Position numbers and translations under genes: made by a program. The notes below the pieces were generated by a model. It saw only the letters and a program-made list of their open reading frames with translations. It made no database searches and had not been told where the DNA came from. 64,000 bases of DNA from Martelella mediterranea (GTDB lineage Bacteria; Pseudomonadota; Alphaproteobacteria; Rhizobiales; Rhizobiaceae), in NCBI RefSeq assembly GCF_004342225.1, contig NZ_SMAR01000019.1:1-64000 (forward strand), in the 5' to 3' direction. Positions 53,435 through 64,000 of the stretch are shown piece after piece. Position 1 is the first letter of the stretch; the number at the start of each line of letters is the position of its first letter.

Positions 53435-54370
53435 TCAGCCAATCAACAACGCAACGGCACGGTCGACTATCAGACCAGCAAAAATCGCAAAGAGATAGAA
53501 AATCGAGAAACCGAACAGCTTCTTGGCCGGTATCATTTTTTCATCCGTCTCAGGCATCTGCCAGACACGGATGGAACCATAGATGAAATAAAGACCAAGC
53601 AATCCTGCGAAAACGGCATATGCCGGACTTGCAAGTCCTGTCAGTGCTGGCGCAACGCCTGCAAATGCAGTGAGAACCGCATAGACAAACATCTGGCGCT
53701 TGGTCGAAGCCTGCCCCGCCACATTCGGCATCATCGGAATACCGACATCGCCATAGTCGCGCATTTTGAACAAAGCCAGGGCCCAGAAATGTGGTGGCGT
53801 CCACAGAAAGGTGATCGAGAACAGGATGATACTGTCGATCGAGACACCGCCGGTCACACAGGCCCAGCCGATCATTGGCGGAAAGGCACCCGCGGCACCG
53901 CCGATGACGATGTTCTGTGGGGTCGAACGCTTGAGCCAGACGGTGTAAAACAGCGCGTAATAAACAATTGTGAAAGCAAGCAGAAAAGCTGCAAACCAGT
54001 TTATGGCCAGCCCGAGTGTGGCAACCGAAAAACACGAAAGCGCAACGCCGAACGCAAGCGCCTCACTGCGGCGTATACGCCCGCTCGGGATCGGACGTTT
54101 GGCCGTGCGCGTCATAATCGCGTCGATATCAGCATCATACCACATATTCAGTGCACCCGAGGCACCGGCACCGATGGCAATGCACAAAATCGCGATAGCA
54201 CCCATGACCGGGTTCATGCCACCCGGTGCCAGAAACAGTCCGGCAAAGGCCGTGAATACCACAAGCGACATCACACGCGGTTTCAGGAGATCGAAATAAT
54301 CCCGCGCTGTGGCTTCCGAAAGCCCGATATCGGCAGAGGCATAACCGGCCTCGTCATTCACTACTGTCAT
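53435..54370 (-). CDS. ctaB: Protoheme IX farnesyltransferase (heme O synthase)
   Basis: 311 aa, polytopic. UbiA-family prenyltransferase that turns heme B into heme O, the first step to heme A for CtaD. The first Asp motif is [15 protein letters not shown] (about 85-100), preceded by [26 protein letters not shown] second conserved region is [20 protein letters not shown]. About nine TM helices. It follows ctaD by 87 bases. Confidence 0.97.
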   Translation of the reverse strand: MTVVNDEAGYASADIGLSEATARDYFDLLKPRVMSLVVFTAFAGLFLAPGGMNPVMGAIAILCIAIGAGASGALNMWYDADIDAIMTRTAKRPIPSGRIRRSEALAFGVALSCFSVATLGLAINWFAAFLLAFTIVYYALFYTVWLKRSTPQNIVIGGAAGAFPPMIGWACVTGGVSIDSIILFSITFLWTPPHFWALALFKMRDYGDVGIPMMPNVAGQASTKRQMFVYAVLTAFAGVAPALTGLASPAYAVFAGLLGLYFIYGSIRVWQMPETDEKMIPAKKLFGFSIFYLFAIFAGLIVDRAVALLIG

Positions 54371-54457
54371 TCGCTTCTCTGTGTGCCTTTTTTAAAGCGC
54401 CTGCACGCCCGGTCTGACAGACGCGCAGAATATTTTAAAATTTCCCCGCCGCTGTCG

Positions 54458-56110
<1,653 letters not shown>

Positions 56111-56120
56111 TCACCCTCCC

Positions 56121-57017
56121 TTATTCGTTATCCGCAAGCAGAACGGAACCGCCTGCCTGCTTATGTTGTTCAATGGACGCCATCAGTGCCTGATTTGCAG
56201 CTTCAACGTCGTTTTTGGCCTCGGCCTGCCAGCTTTCAAACTGTTCCGGGGAAACAGCCCTGATGGCGATCGGCATAAAGGCATGGTCCTTGCCGCAAAG
56301 CTCGGAACACTGACCGTAATAAATGCCTTCTTCCTCAGCCTTGAACCAGGTTTCATTCAGACGACCGGGTATCGCGTCGATCTTGATGCCGAAAGCAGGC
56401 ATAGCGAAGGAATGAATAACATCAGTCGGCGCAGCTGTGACCAGCAGCCGGACGACTTCACCTACAGGCACGACCATTTCATTATCGACAGCCAACAGCC
56501 GGGGATATTCGGCTTTGTTTTCCTTGCCGTATTCTGCACGCTGATCTTCAGTCAGCATGTAGGATGAGTAGGAAATCTCGCCATCCTCGATTTCCGGATA
56601 ATCGTAGGACCACAGCCACTGGGTCGCCGTTGCCTTGACAGTCAGTTCCGGATCTTCGGGCATGGTCAGCTGAGCGTTCAGCAGGTTGAAGGACGGAACC
56701 GCCAGAAACAACAGGATGAGCACCGGACAGACCGTCCAGACCACCTCAATCACCGTGTTGTGACTGACCCGCGAAGCTTCCGGGTTCCTGGAGGCCCGGA
56801 AACGGATGATGACCGTGATCAGCAGCGCCAGCACCAAGAGCACAATCGGCACAATGAACCAAAGCGTATAGTCCTCGAACCAGCGAATCTGATGCATGAT
56901 CGGCGAAGCCGCAGGCTGCAGATCCATCTCCCAGGGCTTCGGCTGCGCGGCGAATGCGCTGCCAGCACTGGCAAGACAGAGTAACCCCGTCAGCCCTGTT
57001 CTGGTCTTGTTGATCAC
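56121..57017 (-). CDS. ctaC: Cytochrome c oxidase subunit II
   Basis: 298 aa using the GTG at 57017 (VINKTRTGLTGLLCL); the longer ATG at 57047 would put the AAGGAGG site inside the gene. A signal peptide ends SAFAAQ. Two TM helices follow (LWFIVPIVLLVLALLITVIIRF and EVVWTVCPVLILLFLAVPSF). The CuA site is in YYGQCSELCGKDHAFMPI with the His in VIHSFAMPAFGIK. Receives electrons from cytochrome c. First gene of the cox cluster. Confidence 0.96.
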   Translation of the reverse strand: MINKTRTGLTGLLCLASAGSAFAAQPKPWEMDLQPAASPIMHQIRWFEDYTLWFIVPIVLLVLALLITVIIRFRASRNPEASRVSHNTVIEVVWTVCPVLILLFLAVPSFNLLNAQLTMPEDPELTVKATATQWLWSYDYPEIEDGEISYSSYMLTEDQRAEYGKENKAEYPRLLAVDNEMVVPVGEVVRLLVTAAPTDVIHSFAMPAFGIKIDAIPGRLNETWFKAEEEGIYYGQCSELCGKDHAFMPIAIRAVSPEQFESWQAEAKNDVEAANQALMASIEQHKQAGGSVLLADNE

Positions 57018-57374
57018 GACGACATTCCCTCCTTCGTTTGACCTCAATCAAACCGGATTTGCCAAAAGAGCGCTAAAAGCCGATTATGGGCCTAAAGGGT
57101 CTTCCTGCATAGGCGACTATTGTTTACGGCACTGCCCTCCCGAGGCATAGCCACAAGTCTGCCATTCTCCGGTTTTTCCTCCTCCGTCACAATTATGCCA
57201 TAGCATCTGGCAGATTAAAGCGTCAATTTGTCTCATGACCGAGCGGACCATTCTCAACACCTGCGGTCAATTCTGCCACAGAAGAATATCAGACATCATT
57301 GAAAAGCGGTGCCCAAGCCAGTTAATGACTGCAAAGCATCTTCAAACCAGCAAGCCTTTAGGATTCGATCCATC
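57018..57374. other. 357-base divergent intergenic region, ctaC / ialB
   Basis: No gene is supported. It must carry divergent promoters for the cox cluster and the ialB-tldD side. I could not pick out a convincing -35/-10 pair or an inverted repeat. Confidence 0.4.
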
Positions 57375-58022
57375 ATGCAGCTTTCGTTTCTGCCCGCTCA
57401 TCCGGCCCCGGTCTTCGCCAAGTCGCGTTTTCTGAGAAGAAAGCTTGCCGCACTGGTGATTCTGACCGCAGCGCTTGCAGCGCCGCTGCCGTTTAACTCT
57501 TCAGCCCTAGCACAGGAGGGAGGGACAGAGGCGCTGCAAACGGAAGAACGCGTCCCCCTGCCCGATCCGCGCGGTGATGAAAATCGCGACAACTCGATTG
57601 TAAGGTCCAATTACGGCGCATGGTCGATCATCTGTGATCAGCCTCCGGGTTCATCCGTCGAGCAATGCGCCTTGATGCAGAATGTCATCGCCGATGACCG
57701 ACCGGAAATCGGACTCTCTATCGCAGTTCTTAAGACAGCAGACCGGCAAGCGAAACTGCTTCGCATCATGACACCACTTGGCGTCTATCTGCCAGAAGGT
57801 ATGGGCCTGTTTGTTGACGGTGAAAATGTGGGTAAAGCGATGTTTTCACGCTGCTATCTGGACGGTTGCTATGTCGAGGTCGTGATTGACGATGAGCTGA
57901 TGCAAGTTCTCAGGGCCGGCAAGGAAGCTGTCTTCACACTCAACTTTTCGGTCGATCAGGACACGATTGGCATACCCGTTGACCTGACCGGTTTTGCAAA
58001 CGGCTATGACGCCCTGCCCTGA
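57375..58022 (+). CDS. Invasion-associated locus B (IalB) family protein
   Basis: 215 aa from the ATG at 57375 (MQLSFLPAHPAP). A signal peptide (LAALVILTAALAAPLPFNSSALA) is followed by a linker and the IalB domain: NYGAWSIICDQPPGSSVEQCALMQNV, a MFSRCYLDGCYVEVVIDDEL segment with paired Cys, and NFSVDQDTIGIPVDLTGF. In Bartonella IalB aids red-cell invasion; most alphaproteobacteria carry periplasmic homologues of unknown role. No invasion role should be inferred from the name. Confidence 0.85.
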   Translation: MQLSFLPAHPAPVFAKSRFLRRKLAALVILTAALAAPLPFNSSALAQEGGTEALQTEERVPLPDPRGDENRDNSIVRSNYGAWSIICDQPPGSSVEQCALMQNVIADDRPEIGLSIAVLKTADRQAKLLRIMTPLGVYLPEGMGLFVDGENVGKAMFSRCYLDGCYVEVVIDDELMQVLRAGKEAVFTLNFSVDQDTIGIPVDLTGFANGYDALP

Positions 58023-58075
58023 TATTGATCAGTTCGAATGCCTATATTGGCTTTCATGAAAGAAAAACTACGGAA

Positions 58076-59500
58076 ATGAGCATGAGCGACCGCGATCTGA
58101 TCAGCCAATTTGATGTCGATGAAGGCAAAGTCCGGAAAATCGTTTCCGATACGCTTCAGGGGGCAGATGATGGCGAATTGTTTGTTGAATATGCCCAGAA
58201 CGAATCGCTGTCGTTTGATGATGGCCGCTTGAAAAGCGGATCATTCAACACCGGTCAGGGTTTTGGGTTGCGCGCCGTTGCCGGTGAAGCCAGTGGCTTT
58301 GCCCATGCCGGCGAGCTTTCCGAGGCCGCGCTGAAGCGCGCTTCTGAAACAGCCAGCGCTGTAACGCGAGGCTATAGCGGCACCTATGCCGAGCCGCCGC
58401 GTGGCACCAATAAGCGCCTCTATACGGATGAAAATCCGATTGGTTCTCCGACGTTCGAGCAGAAAGTCCAGCTTCTGGGCGAAATCGACGCCTATCTGCG
58501 CGAACGGGATCCGCGTGTGCGTCAGGTCTCGGCCTCGCTGGCAGCAAGCCACCAGATTGTCGATATCCTGCGTGGTGATGGCTACCGCGCCAGTGATGTG
58601 CGGCCAATGACACGGCTGAACATTTCGGTGGTGGTCGGCGATGGCGACCGGCAGGAAACCGGCTCTTTCGGTATTGGCGGACGCGTTGCTTTTGAAGACC
58701 TGTTTGCAAGACAGGACTGGCAGTCAGGCGCCGAGGAGGCCTTGCGCAAGGCGTTCGTCAATCTTGAAGCGATTGATGCGCCTGCAGGCACCATGGATAT
58801 CGTTCTCGGAAACGGCTGGCCCGGTGTTATGATCCATGAAGCCGTCGGCCACGGCCTGGAAGGCGACTTCAACCGCAAGAACCTGTCCGCTTTTTCAGGC
58901 CTGGTCGGTGAAATGGTCGCGGCCCCGGGCGTTACCATTGTCGACGACGGTACGATTGAAAATCGGCGGGGCTCCATATCGATTGATGATGAGGGAACAC
59001 CCTCAGGCTACAACGTTCTGATCGAAAACGGACGGCTGACAGGCTACATGCAGGATCGGCTCAACGCTCGCCTGATGGGTGTCGCCCCAACCGGCAACGG
59101 TCGCCGTCAGTCATATTCTGACCTGCCAATGCCGCGCATGACGAATACCTACATGCTGGCCGGCGACAAGACCAAGGAAGAGATTATCGGCTCCGTCAAG
59201 AAAGGCATATACGCGGTCACATTCGGCGGCGGTCAGGTGGATATCACCTCTGGCCAGTTCGTTTTCTCATGTACCGAAGCTTATCTGATCGAAAACGGAA
59301 AGATCGGCGCCCCAATCAAAGGTGCAACTCTGATCGGGAACGGTCCGGAAGCCATGAAACGCGTATCCATGGTCGGCAATGATCTGGACCTCGACAATGG
59401 CATCGGCAATTGTGGCAAAGCCGGACAATGGGTTCCGGTCGGCGTTGGGCAGCCGCATCTTCGTCTCGATCAGATTACAGTGGGCGGCACCAAAGCTTAG
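58076..59500 (+). CDS. tldD: Metalloprotease TldD
   Basis: 474 aa from the ATG at 58076 (MSMSDRDLISQFDVDEG); the frame is open a little further upstream. TldD forms with TldE (PmbA) a heterodimeric zinc protease that unfolds and trims peptides such as the microcin B17 precursor and CcdA. The zinc motif MIHEAVGHGLEGDFNRK (about 250-266) is intact, with GGRSFGIG-like and GIYAVTFGGGQVDITSGQFVFSCTEAYLIENGKI regions. The partner gene is not in the window. Confidence 0.95.
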   Translation: MSMSDRDLISQFDVDEGKVRKIVSDTLQGADDGELFVEYAQNESLSFDDGRLKSGSFNTGQGFGLRAVAGEASGFAHAGELSEAALKRASETASAVTRGYSGTYAEPPRGTNKRLYTDENPIGSPTFEQKVQLLGEIDAYLRERDPRVRQVSASLAASHQIVDILRGDGYRASDVRPMTRLNISVVVGDGDRQETGSFGIGGRVAFEDLFARQDWQSGAEEALRKAFVNLEAIDAPAGTMDIVLGNGWPGVMIHEAVGHGLEGDFNRKNLSAFSGLVGEMVAAPGVTIVDDGTIENRRGSISIDDEGTPSGYNVLIENGRLTGYMQDRLNARLMGVAPTGNGRRQSYSDLPMPRMTNTYMLAGDKTKEEIIGSVKKGIYAVTFGGGQVDITSGQFVFSCTEAYLIENGKIGAPIKGATLIGNGPEAMKRVSMVGNDLDLDNGIGNCGKAGQWVPVGVGQPHLRLDQITVGGTKA

Positions 59501-59535
59501 GGCTTTTTTTACCGCACCTGATGTTTGATAGACGC

Positions 59536-60063
59536 ATGGACAGCGCAGATCATACAGCAGAACAAGCGATGGAACAGAAGCGCATTGAAATCCGCAGGTA
59601 TGAACCGGCGGACAATGCGTGCCTGACAGCCATCTGGTATCAGGCCTCGTGCATTTCCCATCCGTTTCTGCCGGATAGCCTGCTGCAGGAGCAACGCCTG
59701 CAGATTTCCTCAAAGTATCTGCCAGAAACAGAAACCTGGGTTGCCGTTGGTCCGGCTGGGCCGGTCGGCTTTATCGGGCTCATTGATTTGTTTATCGGCG
59801 GTCTGTTCATTGCGCCGGAGTGGCAAAGCCGCGGCATAGGCAGCCTTCTGCTGTCGCATGCCTTTGACCTTAAAGGAAAACTTGCGCTTGAGGTTTATGT
59901 TGCCAACCAGCGCGCGGTCGATTTTTACCGCAAACACGGATTTTGCGGTGTCCGGCGGCGCGAAACAGACGATAACGGTCTGCCATACCCATTGATCCTT
60001 ATGCAAAAGCCATGTCCTTCGGCTTCACGCAGAACACCGACGAGTAGCAGCAGATCATTCTGA
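59536..60063 (+). CDS. GNAT acetyltransferase
   Basis: 175 aa from the ATG at 59536; an ATG at 59569 (MEQKRIEIRRYEPAD) is an alternative and no start has a strong ribosome site. GNAT features: IEIRRYEPADNACLTAIWYQASCISHPFLP, then GLFIAPEWQSRGIGSLLLSHAFDL with the acetyl-CoA loop QSRGIG, and VYVANQRAVDFYRKHGF. It resembles the PhnO/YjaB type of unknown substrate. The last 15 residues (SASRRTPTSSSRSF) are unusual and may be a drifted C-terminus. Confidence 0.8.
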   Translation: MDSADHTAEQAMEQKRIEIRRYEPADNACLTAIWYQASCISHPFLPDSLLQEQRLQISSKYLPETETWVAVGPAGPVGFIGLIDLFIGGLFIAPEWQSRGIGSLLLSHAFDLKGKLALEVYVANQRAVDFYRKHGFCGVRRRETDDNGLPYPLILMQKPCPSASRRTPTSSSRSF

Positions 60064-60086
60064 GCGTTACCCTAACGGAGAGACCT

Positions 60087-60569
60087 TCAACTCTTCTCAG
60101 AATGCGGAAGAAATTCTTCAAGCACCGAGACAATGAGCCCGTGATCATCAGCACTGGCAAGCCCCGACACAGTGATGGCTGCCACAACACCTGTTTCTTT
60201 GACACGCACGGGAAAACTGCCGCCGTGGTCGGCGTAATCCTTGATATCAAGGCCAATCTCGGGTCCGATACTGACGCCCTTTCGCTTGTGCTCAAGCTCG
60301 ACAGCATAAGACGAGCGCTGAAAATGAAACACAACATTGGATTTACGCCGCGCCCAGAGATCATTTGCAGGCGCAGTCCCACTTAAGGCCGCATGAAACA
60401 GCATGCGATCCTGCGTTCGAATGTCAATCACCACTGACGCATTATGCGAATGGGCGCGGGCAACAAGCCGCTGCCCAAGCTCCCAGGCATCGTCCTCACT
60501 AAAAGCAGGAAAAATCAAACGTTCTTCCTGCCCGGCAACCATATTTTCCGTCTCAGTCATTGCTTGCAT
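60087..60569 (-). CDS. UPF0303 / heme-degrading-domain family protein
   Basis: 160 aa; the ATG at 60569 follows GAGGG at good spacing. The family resembles yeast YBR137W and bacterial UPF0303: FPAFSEDDAWELGQRLVARA, VVIDIRTQDRMLFHAALSGTAPANDLWARRK, and YADHGGSFPVRVKETGVVAAITVSGL. The fold is shared with GlcG/HbpS, which bind heme in some species, but no function is established for this branch. Confidence 0.88.
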   Translation of the reverse strand: MQAMTETENMVAGQEERLIFPAFSEDDAWELGQRLVARAHSHNASVVIDIRTQDRMLFHAALSGTAPANDLWARRKSNVVFHFQRSSYAVELEHKRKGVSIGPEIGLDIKDYADHGGSFPVRVKETGVVAAITVSGLASADDHGLIVSVLEEFLPHSEKS

Positions 60570-60678
60570 CTGGCGTCCCTCACCAAAACCGCGGTCAGGC
60601 TGATCTTGAAACAGACATGCGCTGACTGCAATCGCAGATCACAGAGCGCCTGCCCTGATACGATAGGAGCGAGGCCTT

Positions 60679-61299
60679 TCAAGGATACATTCGAACCTTG
60701 TGCCAGTCGCCCTCGGTGCCCTCGCGACGGAACTCAATGCGGTCATGAAGGCGGAACTTTGCATCACGCCAGAATTCGATTGAAACCGGCTTTATCCTGA
60801 ACCCTGACCAGTGCGATGGCCGGGGCACTTCGCCAACCCCGTAACGGGCCGTATACTGAGCCACGGCCTTTTCCAGTGCGAAACGGCTTTCCAGCGGGCG
60901 CGACTGTTTCGATGCCCATGCGCCGATGCGGCTGCCACGCGGACGCGAGGCAAAATAGGCATCGGCCTCTTCGTCAGAAACAACCTCAACCGGGCCGCGC
61001 AGCCGCACCTGACGGCGCAGCGATTTCCAGTGAAAGCACATGGCGGCCTTGGGCTGGCCGAGGAGTTCGCGCCCTTTCTGGCTTTCAAAGTTCGTGTAAA
61101 AAACGAAACCTCTGGTGTCCACGTCCTTCAGCAGCACCATACGGACATTTGGTAGCCCGTCTTCGTCTACTGTCGCGACGGACACAGCATTGGGATCATT
61201 GATCTCGTGATCTTTCGCCTCTTTCAGCCACTTCTGAAAAAGCTCGAATGGGTCACTTTCAGCTGTGAAATCGGTATTCGCTGTGTCTTCACTCGCCAT
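60679..61299 (-). CDS. pdxH: Pyridoxamine 5'-phosphate oxidase
   Basis: 206 aa, usual length. An FMN enzyme that oxidises PNP/PMP to pyridoxal phosphate. [36 protein letters not shown] holds the FMN-binding part, followed by [42 protein letters not shown] and the C-terminal RMYP end preceded by GDWHKV. It is alone on the minus strand, divergent from fabI across 261 bases where I see no gene. Confidence 0.97.
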   Translation of the reverse strand: MASEDTANTDFTAESDPFELFQKWLKEAKDHEINDPNAVSVATVDEDGLPNVRMVLLKDVDTRGFVFYTNFESQKGRELLGQPKAAMCFHWKSLRRQVRLRGPVEVVSDEEADAYFASRPRGSRIGAWASKQSRPLESRFALEKAVAQYTARYGVGEVPRPSHWSGFRIKPVSIEFWRDAKFRLHDRIEFRREGTEGDWHKVRMYP

Positions 61300-61560
61300 G
61301 ATATCTACTCCCGGTCATAATGGACCGTCGCGTCGGGAACCAGCCGTCCGGTTTGAAGTCTGACGGCGCGACGGCAGCCTTCTCAAAGGCATGCACACGA
61401 ATTTTCACATTCTGCATTAATAAGTGAACGCAAATGTGAAGGGCTTGGCAATAACCTTTTCGGAAGCTAAAGCGACTGCAACACGGCTCAAGATTGCTTG
61501 AACCGCAATGCTGCCTATGCCATAGGCAGAAACGAAGAGAGTTTCAAGGAGCATCGACAC

Positions 61561-62382
61561 ATGGCTGAAGCAAACGGCCTCATGAAAGGCAAACGCGGCA
61601 TCATTCTCGGTGTCGCCAATAACCGTTCGATCGCATGGGGCATTGCCAAAGCATGTCGTGAGGCCGGCGCCGAGATCGCGCTGACATGGCAGGGCGACAA
61701 CCTTAAGAAGCGCGTCGAACCGCTTGCAAAAGAACTCGACGCTTTGATGGCCGGGCACTGCGATGTGACCGACATGGATAGCGTCGACGCCGTATTCGAC
61801 ACGCTGAAAAAAGAATGGGGCAAGATCGACTTTGTCGTTCACGCCATTGCGTTTTCCGACAAAGACGAACTGACCGGACGTTACATTGACACATCGCGGG
61901 AAAATTTTGCCCGGTCTATGGACATTTCGGTGTACTCGTTCACCGCGGTCGCCAAACGCGCAGAACAAATGATGAATGATGGCGGTTCGATGCTGACGCT
62001 GACTTACTACGGCGCAGAAAAGGTCATGCCACACTACAATGTCATGGGCGTTGCCAAGGCCGCACTTGAGGCGAGCGTGCGTTACATGGCTGTCGATCTC
62101 GGCAACCGCGGCATCCGCGTCAATGCTGTTTCTGCCGGACCGATCAAGACTTTAGCCGGTTCTGCCATTGGCGACTTCCGCTACATTCTCAAGTGGAACG
62201 AATATAATTCGCCGCTGAAGCGCAACGTCACGATTGATGAAGTTGGTAACACGGCACTGTTCCTGCTTTCCGATTTGTCGACCTCGATCACTGGCGAAGT
62301 TCTGCACGCCGATTCGGGCTACCACACAGTTGGCATGAAAGCGGTTGATGCACCGGATATTTCGGTTGTCATCAAAGAATAA
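61561..62382 (+). CDS. fabI: Enoyl-[acyl-carrier-protein] reductase FabI
   Basis: 273 aa from the ATG at 61561, after CAAGGAG. NADH-dependent reductase of fatty-acid synthesis. The cofactor start is KRGIILGVANNRSIAWGIAKA. The catalytic Tyr/Lys are in LTLTYYGAEKVMPHYNVMGVAKAAL (Tyr-x6-Tyr and Lys), and VNAVSAGPIKTLAGSAI follows. STSITGEVLHADSGYH is the usual C-terminal signature. A long 5' frame upstream is not coding. It precedes a phosphatase gene and aroC as in Brucella. Confidence 0.97.
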   Translation: MAEANGLMKGKRGIILGVANNRSIAWGIAKACREAGAEIALTWQGDNLKKRVEPLAKELDALMAGHCDVTDMDSVDAVFDTLKKEWGKIDFVVHAIAFSDKDELTGRYIDTSRENFARSMDISVYSFTAVAKRAEQMMNDGGSMLTLTYYGAEKVMPHYNVMGVAKAALEASVRYMAVDLGNRGIRVNAVSAGPIKTLAGSAIGDFRYILKWNEYNSPLKRNVTIDEVGNTALFLLSDLSTSITGEVLHADSGYHTVGMKAVDAPDISVVIKE

Positions 62383-62388
62383 ATTTTA

Positions 62389-62415
62389 AAAGGCGCGGCA
62401 TGGTTCCGCGCCTTT
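62389..62415 (+). terminator. Rho-independent terminator after fabI
   Basis: AAAGGCGCGG (62389-62398) and CCGCGCCTTT (62406-62415) form a perfect 10-bp stem with a 7-base loop, followed by TGTCTTT. It lies 6 bases after the fabI stop, so the phosphatase gene needs its own promoter or read-through. Confidence 0.75.
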
Positions 62416-62479
62416 GTCTTTCAGCTGAACCTTCGCACGGTCCGGCAGTTTTCTTTTTTAAACTTACAGGATTTTCAAA

Positions 62480-63073
62480 GTGCAGATTTATGTCATCAGG
62501 CATGGCCAGACAGACTGGAACGCCGAAGCTCGCCTGCAGGGACAAAAAGATATACCGCTGAACGAAACCGGGCGCGGACAGGCCAATCAGAATGGCAAAG
62601 CGCTGGCCGAGCTTCTTGGCGATGAAACTCGGCTGTTTGATTTCATATCCAGTCCACTTTCCAGAACCCGCGAAACGATGGAGCGCGTGCGCGCCGCCAT
62701 GGGACTGACGCCGGAACTTTACCGCACAGATGACCGCCTGCGTGAGCTTTCCTTCGGCGACTGGGAGGGCAAGACCCTGAAAGAAGTTGGCGAGGAACGA
62801 CCGGAACTTCTGGCAGAGCGGGAAAAGGACAAATGGTCTTTCGTTCCTCCCGGAGATGAAGCCGAAAGCTATGAGATCCTGTCCTGGCGCATTGGCGCCT
62901 GGCTGAAAGAGGTTGTCGGACCGACGGTCTGTGTCGCTCATGGCGGTGTTATTCGTGCACTTTTCCGGGTTGTTGCAAACACACCCACAGCGGAAGCCTC
63001 TGAACTGGCGATCCCCCAGAACAATATTCTGCGTATCGATCCCGAAGCCGGAACAATCGGCTGGGTATTGTAA
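62480..63073 (+). CDS. Histidine phosphatase (phosphoglycerate mutase-like)
   Basis: 197 aa, GTG start at 62480. The catalytic RHG is at the N-terminus (IYVIRHGQTDWNAEARLQGQKDIPLNETGRGQA), with ISSPLSRTRETMERV, ELSFGDWEGKTLKEV and the second His in VCVAHGGVIRALFRVV. Probably a broad phosphatase rather than a glycolytic mutase, but the substrate is unknown. It lies between fabI and aroC, as in Brucella-type genomes. Confidence 0.88.
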   Translation: MQIYVIRHGQTDWNAEARLQGQKDIPLNETGRGQANQNGKALAELLGDETRLFDFISSPLSRTRETMERVRAAMGLTPELYRTDDRLRELSFGDWEGKTLKEVGEERPELLAEREKDKWSFVPPGDEAESYEILSWRIGAWLKEVVGPTVCVAHGGVIRALFRVVANTPTAEASELAIPQNNILRIDPEAGTIGWVL

Positions 63074-63173
63074 GGCTTTCTCTTGTCTGCGATTTGCTTT
63101 AAAGCGGAGCCTCCATTGGATGCGCGGTTTTGTTCCGGCTTCAGTGTGGGCATAGGTCAGGCGGAGATTTTGC

Positions 63174-64000
63174 ATGTCGCATAATACATTCGGACATCTT
63201 TTTCGGGTTACCACCTGGGGCGAAAGCCACGGACCGGCACTTGGCTGTGTCGTGGATGGGTGCCCTCCCGGCATCAGCCTCACACTTGCCGACATTCAGA
63301 ACTACCTCGACCGCCGCAAACCCGGCCAGTCGCGCTTTGTCACCCAGCGCCGCGAAGCCGATCAGGTTAAGATATTGTCCGGCGTTCTGCCGCAGGAGGA
63401 TGGGGAAACTTACATCACCACCGGCACGCCGATCTCAATGATGATCGAGAATACCGACCAGCGTTCCAAGGATTATGGTGAGATTGCCCGCCAGTATCGC
63501 CCCGGACATGCGGACTATAGCTATGATGTCAAATACGGCCTCCGGGATTATCGCGGCGGCGGTCGTTCATCGGCACGGGAAACAGCGGCCCGCGTTGCAG
63601 CGGGTGCGGTTGCGCGAAAAATTCTTCCGGGCGTAACTTATCGCGGCGCACTGGTTCAGATCGGCAAGCACAAAATCAACCGCGACAACTGGGATTGGGC
63701 GCAGGTTGACCAGAACCCGTTTTTCAGCCCGGATGCTGAAACCGTGCCTGTCTGGGAAAACTATCTTGATGAGATCCGCAAGAATGGCTCATCTGTCGGC
63801 GCAGTCATCGAGATCGTCGCAGAAGGCGTACCAGCCGGGCTCGGCGCACCGATTTACAGCAAGCTTGATCAGGATATTGCATCCCTGCTGATGTCCATCA
63901 ATGCGGTAAAGGGCGTTGAAATCGGTGAAGGGTTTGATTCCGCTGAACTGACCGGCGAAGAAAATGCCGATGAGATGCGCATCGGCAATGATGGCCACCC
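63174..64000 (+). CDS. aroC: Chorismate synthase (3' end beyond window)
   Basis: The frame from the ATG at 63174 stays open to base 64000, giving 275 residues of a usual 360. Converts EPSP to chorismate. It begins [24 protein letters not shown] with the FMN/phosphate site GESHGPALG, and continues with [41 protein letters not shown], which includes the signature RPGHAD and [11 protein letters not shown]. The ribosome site is GCGGAG. Intact so far as seen. Confidence 0.96.
   Translation, partial: MSHNTFGHLFRVTTWGESHGPALGCVVDGCPPGISLTLADIQNYLDRRKPGQSRFVTQRREADQVKILSGVLPQEDGETYITTGTPISMMIENTDQRSKDYGEIARQYRPGHADYSYDVKYGLRDYRGGGRSSARETAARVAAGAVARKILPGVTYRGALVQIGKHKINRDNWDWAQVDQNPFFSPDAETVPVWENYLDEIRKNGSSVGAVIEIVAEGVPAGLGAPIYSKLDQDIASLLMSINAVKGVEIGEGFDSAELTGEENADEMRIGNDGH

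Overview
The window is chromosomal DNA of an alphaproteobacterium in the Hyphomicrobiales (Rhizobiales), closest in gene content and order to Brucellaceae/Phyllobacteriaceae-type genomes. This rests on the Rhizobiales-style chain ctaC-ctaD-ctaB-coxF-ctaG-ctaE-DUF983-SURF1-ispH-thrB-rnhA, the tolQRAB-pal-cpoB-tilS-ftsH-glmM chain, fabI-phosphatase-aroC, an IalB protein, a RIME-like intergenic palindrome and a sulfolipid operon sqdBDC. There is no rRNA, no recognisable tRNA and no CRISPR array.

Bases 1 to about 17,100 are one end of an integrated prophage whose other end lies beyond base 1. Its late/replication block reads leftward: CII-like regulator, GcrA-like protein, small zinc/HTH proteins, a hidden 56-aa ORF, CHC2/Toprim primase, D5/P4-type helicase, an unknown protein, a possible minor tail protein, terminase small subunit and GpA-type terminase large subunit (cut by the window edge). 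A LexA/CI-like repressor is divergent from this block. Between the repressor and the integrase lies a visibly more A+T-rich cargo region: an XRE-ImmA/IrrE metallopeptidase with an unknown partner gene, a 75-aa ORF, and a 72-aa wHTH-like ORF overlapping an HD-domain dGTPase. An intact IS3-family element with a 4-bp target duplication sits between this cargo and the HTH/integrase pair. Several inverted repeats and a recurring CGGTAYATG-type motif suggest that the repressor may also control the cargo and the integrase. A 140-bp nested inverted repeat next to the helicase gene is a candidate replication origin.

From 17.1 kb onward the DNA is ordinary host backbone. 17.3-19.5 kb: a family 25 glycosyltransferase and a secreted choloylglycine-hydrolase-family enzyme. 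19.8-31.3 kb (minus): envelope integrity and housekeeping (ybgC-tolQRAB-pal-cpoB, tilS, ftsH, glmM). 31.5-35.3 kb (plus): sulfoquinovosyl lipid synthesis and a HAD phosphatase. 35.3-46 kb: a lipoprotein, thrC, an M16 peptidase, a GNAT, a degenerate GGDEF-EAL membrane protein, a zinc metallopeptidase, YqgE, a DsbD-N-like protein and a peroxiredoxin.

46-57 kb (minus): sodC, a Dabb protein, rnhA, thrB, ispH, a Mug-like glycosylase and the whole aa3 cytochrome c oxidase assembly cluster. 57.4-64 kb: ialB, tldD, a GNAT, a UPF0303 protein, pdxH, fabI, a histidine phosphatase and the start of aroC (cut by the window edge).

The most interesting part is the prophage cargo at 10.5-14.5 kb, which looks like one or two phage-defence or superinfection-exclusion modules embedded in the lysogeny control circuit.
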